DNA of 11,886 nt from an uncultured Alistipes sp. (GCA_900549685.1 UROX01000073.1:1-11886), one strand, 5' to 3'; positions 1 to 6,728 are shown, counted from the first letter of the stretch. The notes: generated by a model from the letters alone, not told the origin. Numbers and translations: made by a program.

Positions 1-109
1 CGGCAGGAGAGGAGTTGCGAGAACCGACGAGGACGGCGTGAACCGGATGTCCGAAAAAGGTTTACCGAATGCTTCGGAAATGTTTAATCTTTTTAAATAA
101 TAAAAAACC
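1..109. other. Upstream region of the histone-like gene; possible 3' end of a gene cut by the window edge
   Basis: Two plus-strand frames are open from the left edge, one stopping at 85-87 and one at 98-100. Each gives about 30 residues of basic, low-complexity sequence that I cannot assign to a family, so either may be chance. From about 80 to 109 the sequence becomes strongly A/T-rich just before the next start codon, as expected for a promoter or leader, but I see no clean TAnnTTTG box in it. Confidence 0.3.
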
Positions 110-286
110 ATGAAAGAATTAGTAGCCCAAATCAAAGAACAGATCGCCGTGTTCAACGAAAACGCCGATCTGCAGGTGGAAAAGAACAACAAAGCAGCCG
201 GAACCCGTGCTCGTAAAGCCGCGCTGGAACTGAGCAAACTGCTCAAGGATTTCCGTAAGGTTTCCGTAGAAGAAGCGAAAAAATAA
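110..286 (+). CDS. Histone H1-like protein, Hc1 family (small DNA-binding protein)
   Basis: This is a 58-residue basic protein beginning MKELVAQIKEQ and ending with a lysine-rich EEAKK tail. The middle, around residues 24-40, reads KNNKAAGTRARKAALEL, the signature of the small histone H1/Hc1-like proteins found in nearly all Bacteroidales, which are named for resemblance to the chlamydial nucleoid protein Hc1. It is predicted to be almost entirely helical and lysine/arginine-rich, consistent with binding DNA in the nucleoid, though the cellular role in Bacteroidetes is not well established. The start follows an A/T-rich leader with no recognisable Shine-Dalgarno sequence, which is usual for this phylum. 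The gene stands alone and ends 21 bases before a strong terminator, so it is probably a single-gene transcript. The family call is firm; the function is inferred from the family. Confidence 0.88.
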   Translation: MKELVAQIKEQIAVFNENADLQVEKNNKAAGTRARKAALELSKLLKDFRKVSVEEAKK

Positions 287-307
287 TTCGAGCTTCGCTC
301 AGAAAAC

Positions 308-346
308 GGGCGAGGGTCTCTACCGAGACTCTCGCCCTTGTTTTTT
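308..346 (+). terminator. Rho-independent terminator after the histone-like gene, possibly working in both directions
   Basis: Arms 308-320 (GGGCGAGGGTCTC) and 325-337 (GAGACTCTCGCCC) pair over 13 positions with one G-U wobble around a TACC loop. A T-rich run at 338-346 (TTGTTTTTT) follows. On the minus strand the same hairpin is followed by only four T's (GTTTTC), so it may also stop leftward transcripts from the operon ending at 441, less efficiently. Confidence 0.92.
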
Positions 347-440
347 GTCGGAGCCGGACTTTGCGGATACGCCGTCCGGCGGACTTCCCCGTCCTTCTTG
401 CCTGAGCGGATTCCGGCCGGGAGTTAGCAGGTGCCTGCCG

Positions 441-1145
441 CTATGCGTTTTCCGACGACAGCTCGTCCTCGAAAAACTGCCACAGGTTGTCGCTCGCGGG
501 AACGGGAGCCGTGATGCGGATCGGCTCCTTGCGGACAGGGTGGATGAATTCCAGCCGTCTCGAATGCAGCGATATGCTGCCGTCGCGGTTGGAGCGGGAA
601 GCGCCGTATTTGAGGTCGCCCCGTATCGGGCAGCCGATTTTCGAAAGCTGCGCCCGGATCTGGTGGTGGCGTCCGGTCAGCAGCTCGATTTCGATGAGGC
701 GGTAGTTCGTGCTCGCGCCGATGAGGCGGTATACGAGCCGGGCCTCTTTGCTGTCTTTCGCCGGCCGGTCGTAGACGCGCGATTTGTTGGTTTTGCCGTC
801 GCGGACCAGATGGTGCACGAGCGTGCCTTCTTCGGGCGAGGGCGTGCCTTCGGTGATGGCCCAGTAGGTTTTCCCGATTTCGCGGTTTTTGATCATCTCG
901 TTGAGCCGGGCGAGGGCTTTGCCCGTTTTGGCGAAAACGACCGCTCCGCTCACCGGACGGTCGATGCGGTGGACGACGCCCAGGAATACGTTGCCGGGTT
1001 TGCCGTCGCGTCGGCGGATGAACTCCTTGAGCGTCTCTTCCAGGGCGGGATCGCCCGTCGTGTCGGGCTGTACCAGTTCGCCGGAGCGTTTATTGACCAC
1101 GAGCAGGTGGTTGTCTTCGTAAAGGATGTGGCGGGGATCGAACAT
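441..1145 (-). CDS. RluA-family RNA pseudouridine synthase
   Basis: The 234-residue protein isomerises uridine to pseudouridine in structured RNA. The catalytic motif HRIDRPVSG lies at residues 59-67, with the invariant aspartate at D62. The second family motif is GRHHQIRAQ at 158-166, followed by GDLKYG at 176-181. There is no N-terminal S4 domain, so it resembles the short RluA/TruC-like branch rather than RluC/RluD; whether tRNA or rRNA is the target cannot be told from sequence. The ATG at 1143-1145 gives a normal N-terminus (DPRHILYEDNHLLVVNK is the usual opening strand). The frame is open further upstream, but that sequence is the shadow of the cytidine deaminase gene. It is the last gene of a leftward block and starts 8 bases after the cdd stop codon. 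The usual threonine of HRIDxxTSG is a valine here, as tolerated in some homologues. Confidence 0.9.
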   Translation of the reverse strand: MFDPRHILYEDNHLLVVNKRSGELVQPDTTGDPALEETLKEFIRRRDGKPGNVFLGVVHRIDRPVSGAVVFAKTGKALARLNEMIKNREIGKTYWAITEGTPSPEEGTLVHHLVRDGKTNKSRVYDRPAKDSKEARLVYRLIGASTNYRLIEIELLTGRHHQIRAQLSKIGCPIRGDLKYGASRSNRDGSISLHSRRLEFIHPVRKEPIRITAPVPASDNLWQFFEDELSSENA

Positions 1146-1153
1146 TGTTCGGG

Positions 1154-1636
1154 TTATTTTAGTTCGAATGTGAAAGGTAGTAATGTGGCGGCCGAAGGGA
1201 CGACGGTCGCGCTCTGCGGGCCGCACATGACGATGCGTATCGGGGCACCCTGTCGTTTTTCCGTGTCGGCGATCACCTGGCGGCAGGCTCCGCAGGGCGT
1301 GCATTCCCGGTGCGAGGGGTCGGAGACGATGGCGATCGCCCGGATCCGTTTGCCGGACCGCTTCGACTGCACGTAATAGAGCAGGCTGCGCTCGGCGCAC
1401 ATGCCCGACGGAAACACCTCGCTCTCCTGATTGCCCGCCGAGAGGACCTCTCCGTCTTCGAGCAGGGCGGCGGCTCCGACCCTGAAATTCGAGTAAGGAG
1501 CGTAAGCCGCTGTTCGGCAGGCTTCGGCGGCTTTTGCGACCAGCATAGAGTCTTCTTCGGGCAGGGTATCCGCGGGCCGGTAATGCAGGTATTCGAAAGA
1601 GTGCGTTTTTTTGTCCATGTTTCGGATAAAAGACAT
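1154..1636 (-). CDS. cdd: Cytidine deaminase
   Basis: The gene encodes a 160-residue zinc enzyme that hydrolyses cytidine and deoxycytidine to uridine and deoxyuridine in pyrimidine salvage. The active-site motif is CAE at residues 80-82 within PSGMCAERSLLYY: C80 is a zinc ligand and E82 the proton shuttle. The other two ligands are C115 and C118 in PCGACRQ. Three cysteine ligands, with no histidine, and this length mark the short homotetrameric class. The substrate-pocket segment YAPYSNFRVGAA is at about residues 45-56. Two starts are possible. The one chosen (ATG 1634-1636) overlaps the stop of the preceding gene as TAATG, suggesting translational coupling. The alternative ATG at 1616-1618 would give 154 residues (MDKKTHSFEY). 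The enzyme assignment is firm; the exact start is uncertain by six codons. Confidence 0.93.
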   Translation of the reverse strand: MSFIRNMDKKTHSFEYLHYRPADTLPEEDSMLVAKAAEACRTAAYAPYSNFRVGAAALLEDGEVLSAGNQESEVFPSGMCAERSLLYYVQSKRSGKRIRAIAIVSDPSHRECTPCGACRQVIADTEKRQGAPIRIVMCGPQSATVVPSAATLLPFTFELK

Positions 1637-2298
1637 TAGTCGTCCGTTCGGAACGACGGTTTGACGGCTCGGACCATATGGCGTTTGCCGAGAGCGCCCG
1701 GCAGGCGGCGCACTTCGAATCCCGCCGCACGCAGGTTCTCTTTGACCGATCCTTTGGCCGAATAGGTGACCAGAACGCCGCCGGGCGAAAGCCGGTCGTA
1801 CAGATGGGCGAAAATCTCCCGGCTCCACATCTCCGGCTGGGTGTCCGGAGCGAAGGCGTCGAAGTAGATCAGATCGAACGTGCCGTCGAAGCGGTAACCG
1901 GGCAGCGATGCCTCGATTTTTCTCAGCCGGAAGTGCGGCGCTATCGGAACGGACTCTCCCCACGGAGCCTCGTGCATCGGCATGAACAGCGGTTCGGCGG
2001 CATAGTCGAGCCGTGCGGCGACGTCCGTTTCGATGGGGTAGCGTTCGATGGCCGTGTAATAGACCGAGCGTCGCTGCTCGGCCGCGGCCTTTGCTGTCAG
2101 CAGGGCGTTCAGTCCGCTGCCGAATCCGATCTCGAGAATCCTTGTCCGGGGCAGGGCGACGAACGAAAAGCCCTCGCGTATGAATACGTGCAGGGCTTCT
2201 CCTACGGCTCCTCTCAGGGAGTGGTACGTGTCGCCTGTGAGCGGATGGCGGAGCGTGGGTGACCCGTCTTCGGTCGTCGTTATTTCCGGGCGGACCAT
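1636..2298 (-). CDS. mnmD: MnmD-type tRNA (5-methylaminomethyl-2-thiouridine-34) methyltransferase, stand-alone MnmC2-like domain
   Basis: The 220-residue protein matches the DUF752/MnmC N-terminal methyltransferase family, which uses S-adenosylmethionine to methylate 5-aminomethyl-uridine at the wobble position of certain tRNAs. SAM-binding motif I, EIGFGSGLN, is at residues 56-64. The family hallmark DLIYFDAFAPDTQPEMW is at about 132-148, and LSPGGVLVTYSAKGSVK follows at about 170-186. The FAD-dependent oxidoreductase domain fused to it in E. coli MnmC is absent, so this is the stand-alone form, expected to act on nm5U made by the MnmE/MnmG ammonium route. The ATG at 2296-2298 is chosen because the family sequence begins there; it overlaps the end of the upstream SIMPL gene by 19 bases. 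The stop codon overlaps the cdd start as TAATG. Confidence 0.86.
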   Translation of the reverse strand: MVRPEITTTEDGSPTLRHPLTGDTYHSLRGAVGEALHVFIREGFSFVALPRTRILEIGFGSGLNALLTAKAAAEQRRSVYYTAIERYPIETDVAARLDYAAEPLFMPMHEAPWGESVPIAPHFRLRKIEASLPGYRFDGTFDLIYFDAFAPDTQPEMWSREIFAHLYDRLSPGGVLVTYSAKGSVKENLRAAGFEVRRLPGALGKRHMVRAVKPSFRTDD

Positions 2299-3005
2299 CC
2301 TGTCGTCTTGAGTACGAACCGCGCCATGACGGAATGTTCGATCTTGGTCTTCTCGAATTCCAGCGCGGGAGCGGATTCTTCGACGCCTGCCGCGGCATCC
2401 ATTGCTACGGTACTTTTGGTCATCATAACGTTGGCGTAGGGGCGCATGTTGAATCCGTAGTCCTGGATGTAGATCGCCCACAGAGCTTCCTGCCCGATCG
2501 CTTCGGCCAGTACCTGCGCGTTCTTTTGGGCCGCCTGGATTGCTTTGGCCCGTATCTCCCGACGCAGTTCCTCGATGTTCGAGATGTCGGTCTTTTCGAT
2601 GTTCACGTCCGATATTCCGGCCGTCTGCAAAGCCTGGAACGCCTGACCGAGCTGGGCGGCGCTATTGACTTCGAGCTGGTAGACTTTGGTCGAGAGGATG
2701 GCGTTCCTGCGCAGGAAATACGTTTGCAGATCGCTCGACATGTCCTGTACGGAGAGTTTCTTCTCGAGGTCGATGCCGATGGCCTTGAGCTGCCGGAACA
2801 TCTCCTTTTCCTGCTGTTCGACCGAGACTTTTCCCTTGTTGTCTTTTTCGTTGATGACGATCCGCAGGTAGATGCGGTCCGGAACGACTTCCATTTCGGC
2901 CTTGCCGGTCACTTCGATATAGGGTTCGTCGATGAAATTCTTTTCCTGTGCCGTCAGCGAGAGCGCGAACAGCGACGCTGCGAACAATGCCAATAACTTT
3001 TTCAT
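2280..3005 (-). CDS. Secreted SIMPL-domain (DUF541) protein
   Basis: The 241-residue protein has a clear Sec signal peptide: MKKLLALFAASLFALSLTAQ, with two lysines, a hydrophobic core and probable cleavage near residues 19-20 before EKNF. No lipobox cysteine is seen, so it is expected to be soluble in the periplasm or exported. The mature part fits the SIMPL/DUF541 (BP26/OMP28-like) family: an opening strand IEVTGKAEMEVVPDRIYL at about 30-47 and the long amphipathic helix with regular alanines (RAKAIQAAQKNAQVLAEAIG) at 152-171. Members are widespread envelope proteins linked loosely to stress tolerance; no enzymatic activity is established. It starts 28 bases after rlmD and overlaps mnmD by 19 bases, so it is cotranscribed with RNA-modification genes, an association I cannot explain functionally. 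Confidence 0.87.
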   Translation of the reverse strand: MKKLLALFAASLFALSLTAQEKNFIDEPYIEVTGKAEMEVVPDRIYLRIVINEKDNKGKVSVEQQEKEMFRQLKAIGIDLEKKLSVQDMSSDLQTYFLRRNAILSTKVYQLEVNSAAQLGQAFQALQTAGISDVNIEKTDISNIEELRREIRAKAIQAAQKNAQVLAEAIGQEALWAIYIQDYGFNMRPYANVMMTKSTVAMDAAAGVEESAPALEFEKTKIEHSVMARFVLKTTGWSARK

Positions 3006-3033
3006 AATGCGAAGATTTTTCGGTTTATGCTTA

Positions 3034-4473
3034 TCAGATGTTTTCCGTGCCGGATACGTTGCTCCTGCGCATCAATTGTACCACGTTTTCGACGTGATGG
3101 GTGTGCGGAAACATATCGACGGGCTGGATCTTCGTCACACGATAGTCCGCGTCGAGCAGCGCGATGTCGCGTGCCTGCGTGGCGGGGTTGCAGCTGACGT
3201 AGACGATGCGGTCGGGAGCGGCGGCGAGCAGGGTCCGCACCACGTCTTCGTGTAGTCCGGCGCGGGGCGGATCGAGAATCACGACGTCCGGATGTCCGTT
3301 CTCGGCGATGAAGTTTTCGGTGAGCACGTCCTTCATGTCGCCGGCGTAGAAAACGGTGTTGTCGATGCCGTTGATCGCCGAATTGACCTTGGCGTCCTCG
3401 ATGGCTTCGGGGACGTATTCCACGCCGACCGCTTTCCGGCATCGTCCGGCCACGAAGTTGGCGATGGTGCCCGTGCCGGTGTACAGGTCGTAGACGGTCT
3501 CGCCGCCCGACAGCTCGGCGAAGTCGCGGGCGACCTTATAAAGCTCGTAGGCCTGGGCCGAGTTGGTTTGGTAGAACGACTTGGGGCCTATCTTGAAGCG
3601 CAGGTTCTCCATCCGTTCGAAAATGTGGTCCCGCCCCTTGTAGAGTACGATGTCCAGATCGCCGATCGTATCGTTGAATTTGGTATTGACCACGTACATC
3701 AGCGAGGTGATCTGCGGGAAGTGGGTCGCTAACCGTTCCATCAGTTTCTCGATGGCCCGACGCTCGTCGCGGCCGAATACGACGACTACCATCGTTTCGC
3801 CGGTCGAGGCGGTGCGGACGATCAGGTTGCGCATCAGGCCGCTGTGTTCCCGCACGTTGTAGAAAGAATAGCCATGGTCGATGCAGAATTCGCGGACGGC
3901 GTTGCGTATTTCGTTCGAGGGATCGGGCTGAAGCCAGCATTTGTCGATGTCGAGCACTTTGTCGAACATGTTCGGAATGTGGAAGCCCAGAGCCGGTTCG
4001 CGGGGAGCGTCCTGCGGTGTCGAGGCGATTTCTTCGGCCGTGAGCCAGCGTTTGTCGCAGAAGGTGAATTCGAGCTTGTTGCGGTAGAACAGCGTTTTCT
4101 CCGATCCGATGATCGGGTCGACGGGCGGCAGGTCGATCTTGCCGATGCGCGTCAGCTGGTCGGTTACCTGTTCCTGTTTGAAGCGGAGCTGCTCGGAGTA
4201 GGGCAGATGCTGCCATTTGCATCCTCCGCACACGCCGTAATGCCGGCAGACGGGATCGGTCCGCATCGGCGATTTTTTGACGAAATCGACGATATAACCC
4301 TCCATAAACCGCCGCCGCTTGCTGCGGATCTGTACGTTCACCACATCGCCGGGAACGGCCATCGGGACGAAAACCACGATGTCGCCGTAATGGCCCAGCG
4401 CCTTGCCTTCGGCGGCTACGGTTTCTATTTCGAGCGCTTCGATGAGCGGATAGTTCGCTTTTTTTCTTGCCAC
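3034..4473 (-). CDS. rlmD: 23S rRNA (uracil-1939-C5)-methyltransferase RlmD/RumA family
   Basis: The 479-residue protein carries the full set of TrmA/RumA-family features. An N-terminal TRAM-like domain lies at about residues 8-66. The iron-sulphur cluster cysteines are C76, C82 and C85 (CRHYGVCGGC) plus a likely fourth at C179 (DIDKCW). The segment YQTNSAQAYELY is at 301-312 and SAM motif I, DLYTGTGT, at 329-336. DPPRAG is at 401-406, the catalytic nucleophile is C428 in YVSCNP, and the probable general base is E462 in HHVENV. It should methylate C5 of a uridine in 23S rRNA. The Fe-S cluster favours RlmD/RumA over TrmA, though subfamily members with other rRNA positions exist. The start is a GTG at 4471-4473: no ATG lies nearby in frame, and an in-frame TAG stands six codons upstream. 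It heads the leftward operon from a promoter close upstream. Confidence 0.9.
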   Translation of the reverse strand: MARKKANYPLIEALEIETVAAEGKALGHYGDIVVFVPMAVPGDVVNVQIRSKRRRFMEGYIVDFVKKSPMRTDPVCRHYGVCGGCKWQHLPYSEQLRFKQEQVTDQLTRIGKIDLPPVDPIIGSEKTLFYRNKLEFTFCDKRWLTAEEIASTPQDAPREPALGFHIPNMFDKVLDIDKCWLQPDPSNEIRNAVREFCIDHGYSFYNVREHSGLMRNLIVRTASTGETMVVVVFGRDERRAIEKLMERLATHFPQITSLMYVVNTKFNDTIGDLDIVLYKGRDHIFERMENLRFKIGPKSFYQTNSAQAYELYKVARDFAELSGGETVYDLYTGTGTIANFVAGRCRKAVGVEYVPEAIEDAKVNSAINGIDNTVFYAGDMKDVLTENFIAENGHPDVVILDPPRAGLHEDVVRTLLAAAPDRIVYVSCNPATQARDIALLDADYRVTKIQPVDMFPHTHHVENVVQLMRRSNVSGTENI

Positions 4474-4494
4474 TTTTTTCGGTTTTGTTTCCTA

Positions 4495-4502
4495 CAAAGG
4501 TA
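4495..4502 (-). promoter_or_regulatory. Candidate -7 box of the leftward (rlmD) promoter
   Basis: On the minus strand these bases read TACCTTTG, an exact match to the Bacteroidetes sigma-ABfr -7 consensus TAnnTTTG. It lies 21 bases upstream of the GTG start of rlmD, which implies a very short leader. No clear -33 TTTG is present at the usual distance, so the call rests on the -7 box and its position. Confidence 0.6.
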
Positions 4503-4510
4503 ATGATAAC

Positions 4511-4518
4511 TATCTTTG
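4511..4518 (+). promoter_or_regulatory. Candidate -7 box of the rightward (hydrolase-FkbM-trmD) promoter
   Basis: These bases read TATCTTTG, an exact TAnnTTTG match. A one-mismatch -33 element (TTTC, 4488-4491) stands 19 bases upstream, and a TTTG at 4484-4487 stands 23 bases upstream. The start codon at 4554 would leave a leader of about 30 bases. It lies back to back with the opposite-facing -7 box, 8 bases apart. Confidence 0.65.
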
Positions 4519-4553
4519 TGTGGAATTAAACAGCCAATTAAACGCTATAATTT

Positions 4554-5219
4554 ATGATAAAGATCGGTGTCATCGTCTCGAATCCGTTTCAGGAAAACAC
4601 GATCGTTCTCTCGGATCATACGGGCGAATGCGTCATCGTCGATGCGGGCGGATACAACGCGCAGGAAAACGCCGCCCTGTCGAAATACATCTCCGACAAC
4701 GGACTGAGGCCCGTCATGGCCGTCAATACGCACGGACATGTGGATCACATGCTCGGCGTGGGGTATGTCAAGCAGACCTACGGTACTCCTTTCGCCATCG
4801 ATGGGCGGGATGCCTTCCTGATCGAATCGGCGCCCACGCACGGGGCGATCTACGGTTTCCGGGTCGATACGATCCCTTCGATCGATATCGACCTCAAGGG
4901 CGAGAAGGAGATCCGTTTCGGCGAGACGTCGATGGCGATCATCGAGACGCCCGGCCACACGCCCGGCCATATCTGTCTGTACAATGCGGACGAAAAACTG
5001 CTCGTCACCGGCGATACGCTTTTCAAGGAGAGCATCGGACGGACCGACCTGCCGGGCGGCGATTACAGCTGGATCATGCGCAGCATACTCGATAAGCTGA
5101 TGCCGCTGGGCGGCGATGTCCACTTCTATCCGGGACACGGCCAGGACAGTACGCTGGGGCACGAGGCACTCTACAATCCTTTCGTGACCGAGGTGCTCGG
5201 CGGCGAGGTCAATTGTTGA
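4554..5219 (+). CDS. Metallo-beta-lactamase-fold hydrolase, glyoxalase II-like (YcbL/GloB type)
   Basis: The 221-residue cytoplasmic protein has all metal ligands of the glyoxalase II-type MBL fold: THGHVDH with H60, H62, D64 and H65; ETPGHTPGH with H135; GDTLF with D154; and YPGHG with H195. The GRTDLPGGD segment at 162-170 is typical of the YcbL branch. It lacks the C-terminal glutathione-binding domain of classical GloB, so the substrate is probably not S-lactoylglutathione in the strict sense; a small thioester or other hydrolysable metabolite is likely, and annotation pipelines usually leave it as an MBL-fold hydrolase. It is the first gene of the rightward block, just downstream of a candidate promoter, and ends 19 bases before the FkbM gene. 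Fold and metal binding are firm; the substrate is unknown. Confidence 0.9.
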   Translation: MIKIGVIVSNPFQENTIVLSDHTGECVIVDAGGYNAQENAALSKYISDNGLRPVMAVNTHGHVDHMLGVGYVKQTYGTPFAIDGRDAFLIESAPTHGAIYGFRVDTIPSIDIDLKGEKEIRFGETSMAIIETPGHTPGHICLYNADEKLLVTGDTLFKESIGRTDLPGGDYSWIMRSILDKLMPLGGDVHFYPGHGQDSTLGHEALYNPFVTEVLGGEVNC

Positions 5220-5238
5220 ACGGATCGGTGAACGTGTT

Positions 5239-6018
5239 ATGGGAAAAGCAGGTGGCCTGATCCGAAAGGCGTTATACCGTACTCTTCCGCTGGGCGATTA
5301 TCTCAAAGTGCTCAGTGGTGCATATCTGTTCTGTTATCGTACGGGGCTTATGCGCCGTGCGCCGGCGTTCGAATATCCCCGTTTCCTGCGGAATCTCGTC
5401 TCCGAGGGCGATACGGTAATCGACATAGGGGCCAATCTGGGGTATTATTCCTATGTTTTCTCCCGACTTGTCGGACCTTCGGGGTATGTCCATGCCGTCG
5501 AGCCGGTCCGACCCATACTCGACGTGCTGAGGCATAATTTGCGTCGTTGCGGCAATGTCGATCTGTACGAATGCGCCTTGGGAGCCGAGGAGCGGACGGT
5601 CCGCATGGGCAATGCCTCGGTGAGCGAAAGCGGTTATTTCGGTACGGGCCGCAATTTCGTCATGGACAAACCGTTGTCTGGAATGACGATGCTCGAATTC
5701 GAAGCCGAAATGAAACGGGGCAGCCGTCTGTTCGCCGATCTGCCGAGGATCGATGCGATCAAGTGCGACATCGAGGGTTACGAACGGATCGTCATGGCCG
5801 ACATGCGACCGCTCATCGAAAAGCACAGGCCCGTGGTACTCATCGAGACGGACGGCGACAACCGTTCGTTCATCGTCGATCTGTTCGTTTCGATGGGCTA
5901 TGCCGGCTATACGCTCGCCGACGGGGCTATGAAACCCCTTTCGGCGGCCGACCGCAAGGACATCATTTTCGTTCATGCTTCGAAAACGGAGCTTTACAGC
6001 AAATACATCCGCGCATGA
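5239..6018 (+). CDS. FkbM-family SAM-dependent methyltransferase
   Basis: The 259-residue protein shows the Rossmann motifs of the FkbM family. Motif I is VIDIGANLGYYSY at residues 60-72, the acidic residue after strand 2 is in HAVEP (E88), and the family hallmark DAIKCDIEGYE is at 172-182. The N-terminal 50 residues (hydrophobic stretch near 25-35, LSGAYLFCYRTG) are not conserved enough to assign. FkbM-type enzymes O-methylate sugars, lipids or secondary metabolites; the acceptor cannot be predicted. There are no glycan- or polyketide-synthesis genes nearby to suggest one. The stop codon overlaps the trmD start as ATGA, so the two are probably translationally coupled even though no functional link is obvious. 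The start is the ATG at 5239, 19 bases after the preceding stop, and gives a natural N-terminus. Confidence 0.84.
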   Translation: MGKAGGLIRKALYRTLPLGDYLKVLSGAYLFCYRTGLMRRAPAFEYPRFLRNLVSEGDTVIDIGANLGYYSYVFSRLVGPSGYVHAVEPVRPILDVLRHNLRRCGNVDLYECALGAEERTVRMGNASVSESGYFGTGRNFVMDKPLSGMTMLEFEAEMKRGSRLFADLPRIDAIKCDIEGYERIVMADMRPLIEKHRPVVLIETDGDNRSFIVDLFVSMGYAGYTLADGAMKPLSAADRKDIIFVHASKTELYSKYIRA

Positions 6019-6698
6019 GAATCGATATTCTGACCGTCGTTCCCGAACTGTTGCAGAGTCCGTTGAACGAGTCGATCCTGAAAAGGGCCCAACGCAAAGG
6101 ACTGGTCGAGATAGTCGTCCATAATATCCGTGATTATACGACCGATAAGCATCGTCAGGTAGACGACTATCCGTTCGGCGGCGAGGCCGGCATGGTGATG
6201 AAACCCGAGCCTGTGTTCCGTTGCATCGAGCACCTGCAGTCGCAGCGCACCTACGACGAGATCATCTATACCTCGCCCGACGGTATCCGTTACGACCAGC
6301 ACGAAGCCAACCGGCTCTCGACGCTCGAGAACATCATCATTCTGTGCGGGCACTACAAGGGGATCGACTACCGCATTCGCGAACATCTGATAACGAGGGA
6401 GATATCCATCGGCGATTATGTGCTTACGGGGGGCGAGCTGGCGGCGGCCATCATCGCCGACAGCGTGGTGAGGGTCGTGCCCGGAGCCATCGGCGACGAA
6501 AGCTCCGCACTGACCGACAGTTTCCAGGACAATCTGCTGGCGCCTCCGGTCTATACCCGTCCGGCCGATTTTCGGGGCTGGAAAGTGCCGGACGTGTTGC
6601 TGTCGGGCAATTTCGCCGAGATCGCCCGCTGGCAGGAACAACAGGCCTTCGAGCGGACCGAACGGTTGCGTCCCGATCTGCTCGACGATAAAGAATAG
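6015..6698 (+). CDS. trmD: tRNA (guanine-37-N1)-methyltransferase TrmD
   Basis: The 227-residue SPOUT-class enzyme adds a methyl group to N1 of G37, next to the anticodon, preventing +1 frameshifting. The knotted SAM site is visible as CGHYKGID at residues 111-118 and SIGDYVLTGGEL at 131-142. The opening MRIDILTVVPELL and the segment VDDYPFGGEAGMVMKPEP (49-66) align with TrmD, although the usual PxGGGxGM glycine run reads FGGEAGM here. The likely catalytic aspartate is D168 in LTDSFQD, and the C-terminal RPADFRGWKVPDVLLSGNF block is typical. The start is the ATG at 6015-6017 overlapping the FkbM stop (ATGA); the same frame is open further upstream but carries only shadow sequence. In many bacteria trmD sits between rimM/rpsP and rplS; here those neighbours are absent. 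Confidence 0.95.
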   Translation: MRIDILTVVPELLQSPLNESILKRAQRKGLVEIVVHNIRDYTTDKHRQVDDYPFGGEAGMVMKPEPVFRCIEHLQSQRTYDEIIYTSPDGIRYDQHEANRLSTLENIIILCGHYKGIDYRIREHLITREISIGDYVLTGGELAAAIIADSVVRVVPGAIGDESSALTDSFQDNLLAPPVYTRPADFRGWKVPDVLLSGNFAEIARWQEQQAFERTERLRPDLLDDKE

Positions 6699-6728
6699 AT
6701 TCATGTAAAGAACGGTTATTGTTTGAAT

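Noticed and set aside
353..380. GCCGGAC/GTCCGGC inverted repeat as a terminator for the leftward operon
   Set aside because: The stem is only 7 bases with a 14-base loop, and on the minus strand it is followed by A's rather than T's.
345..1376. 343-codon plus-strand frame over the RluA-type gene and cdd
   Set aside because: It begins inside the terminator region and covers two clear minus-strand genes, so it is a shadow.
6699..6728. TTATTGTTTG between trmD and lpxB as a separate lpxB promoter
   Set aside because: It has three bases rather than two between TA and TTTG and no -33 element, so cotranscription with trmD is simpler.
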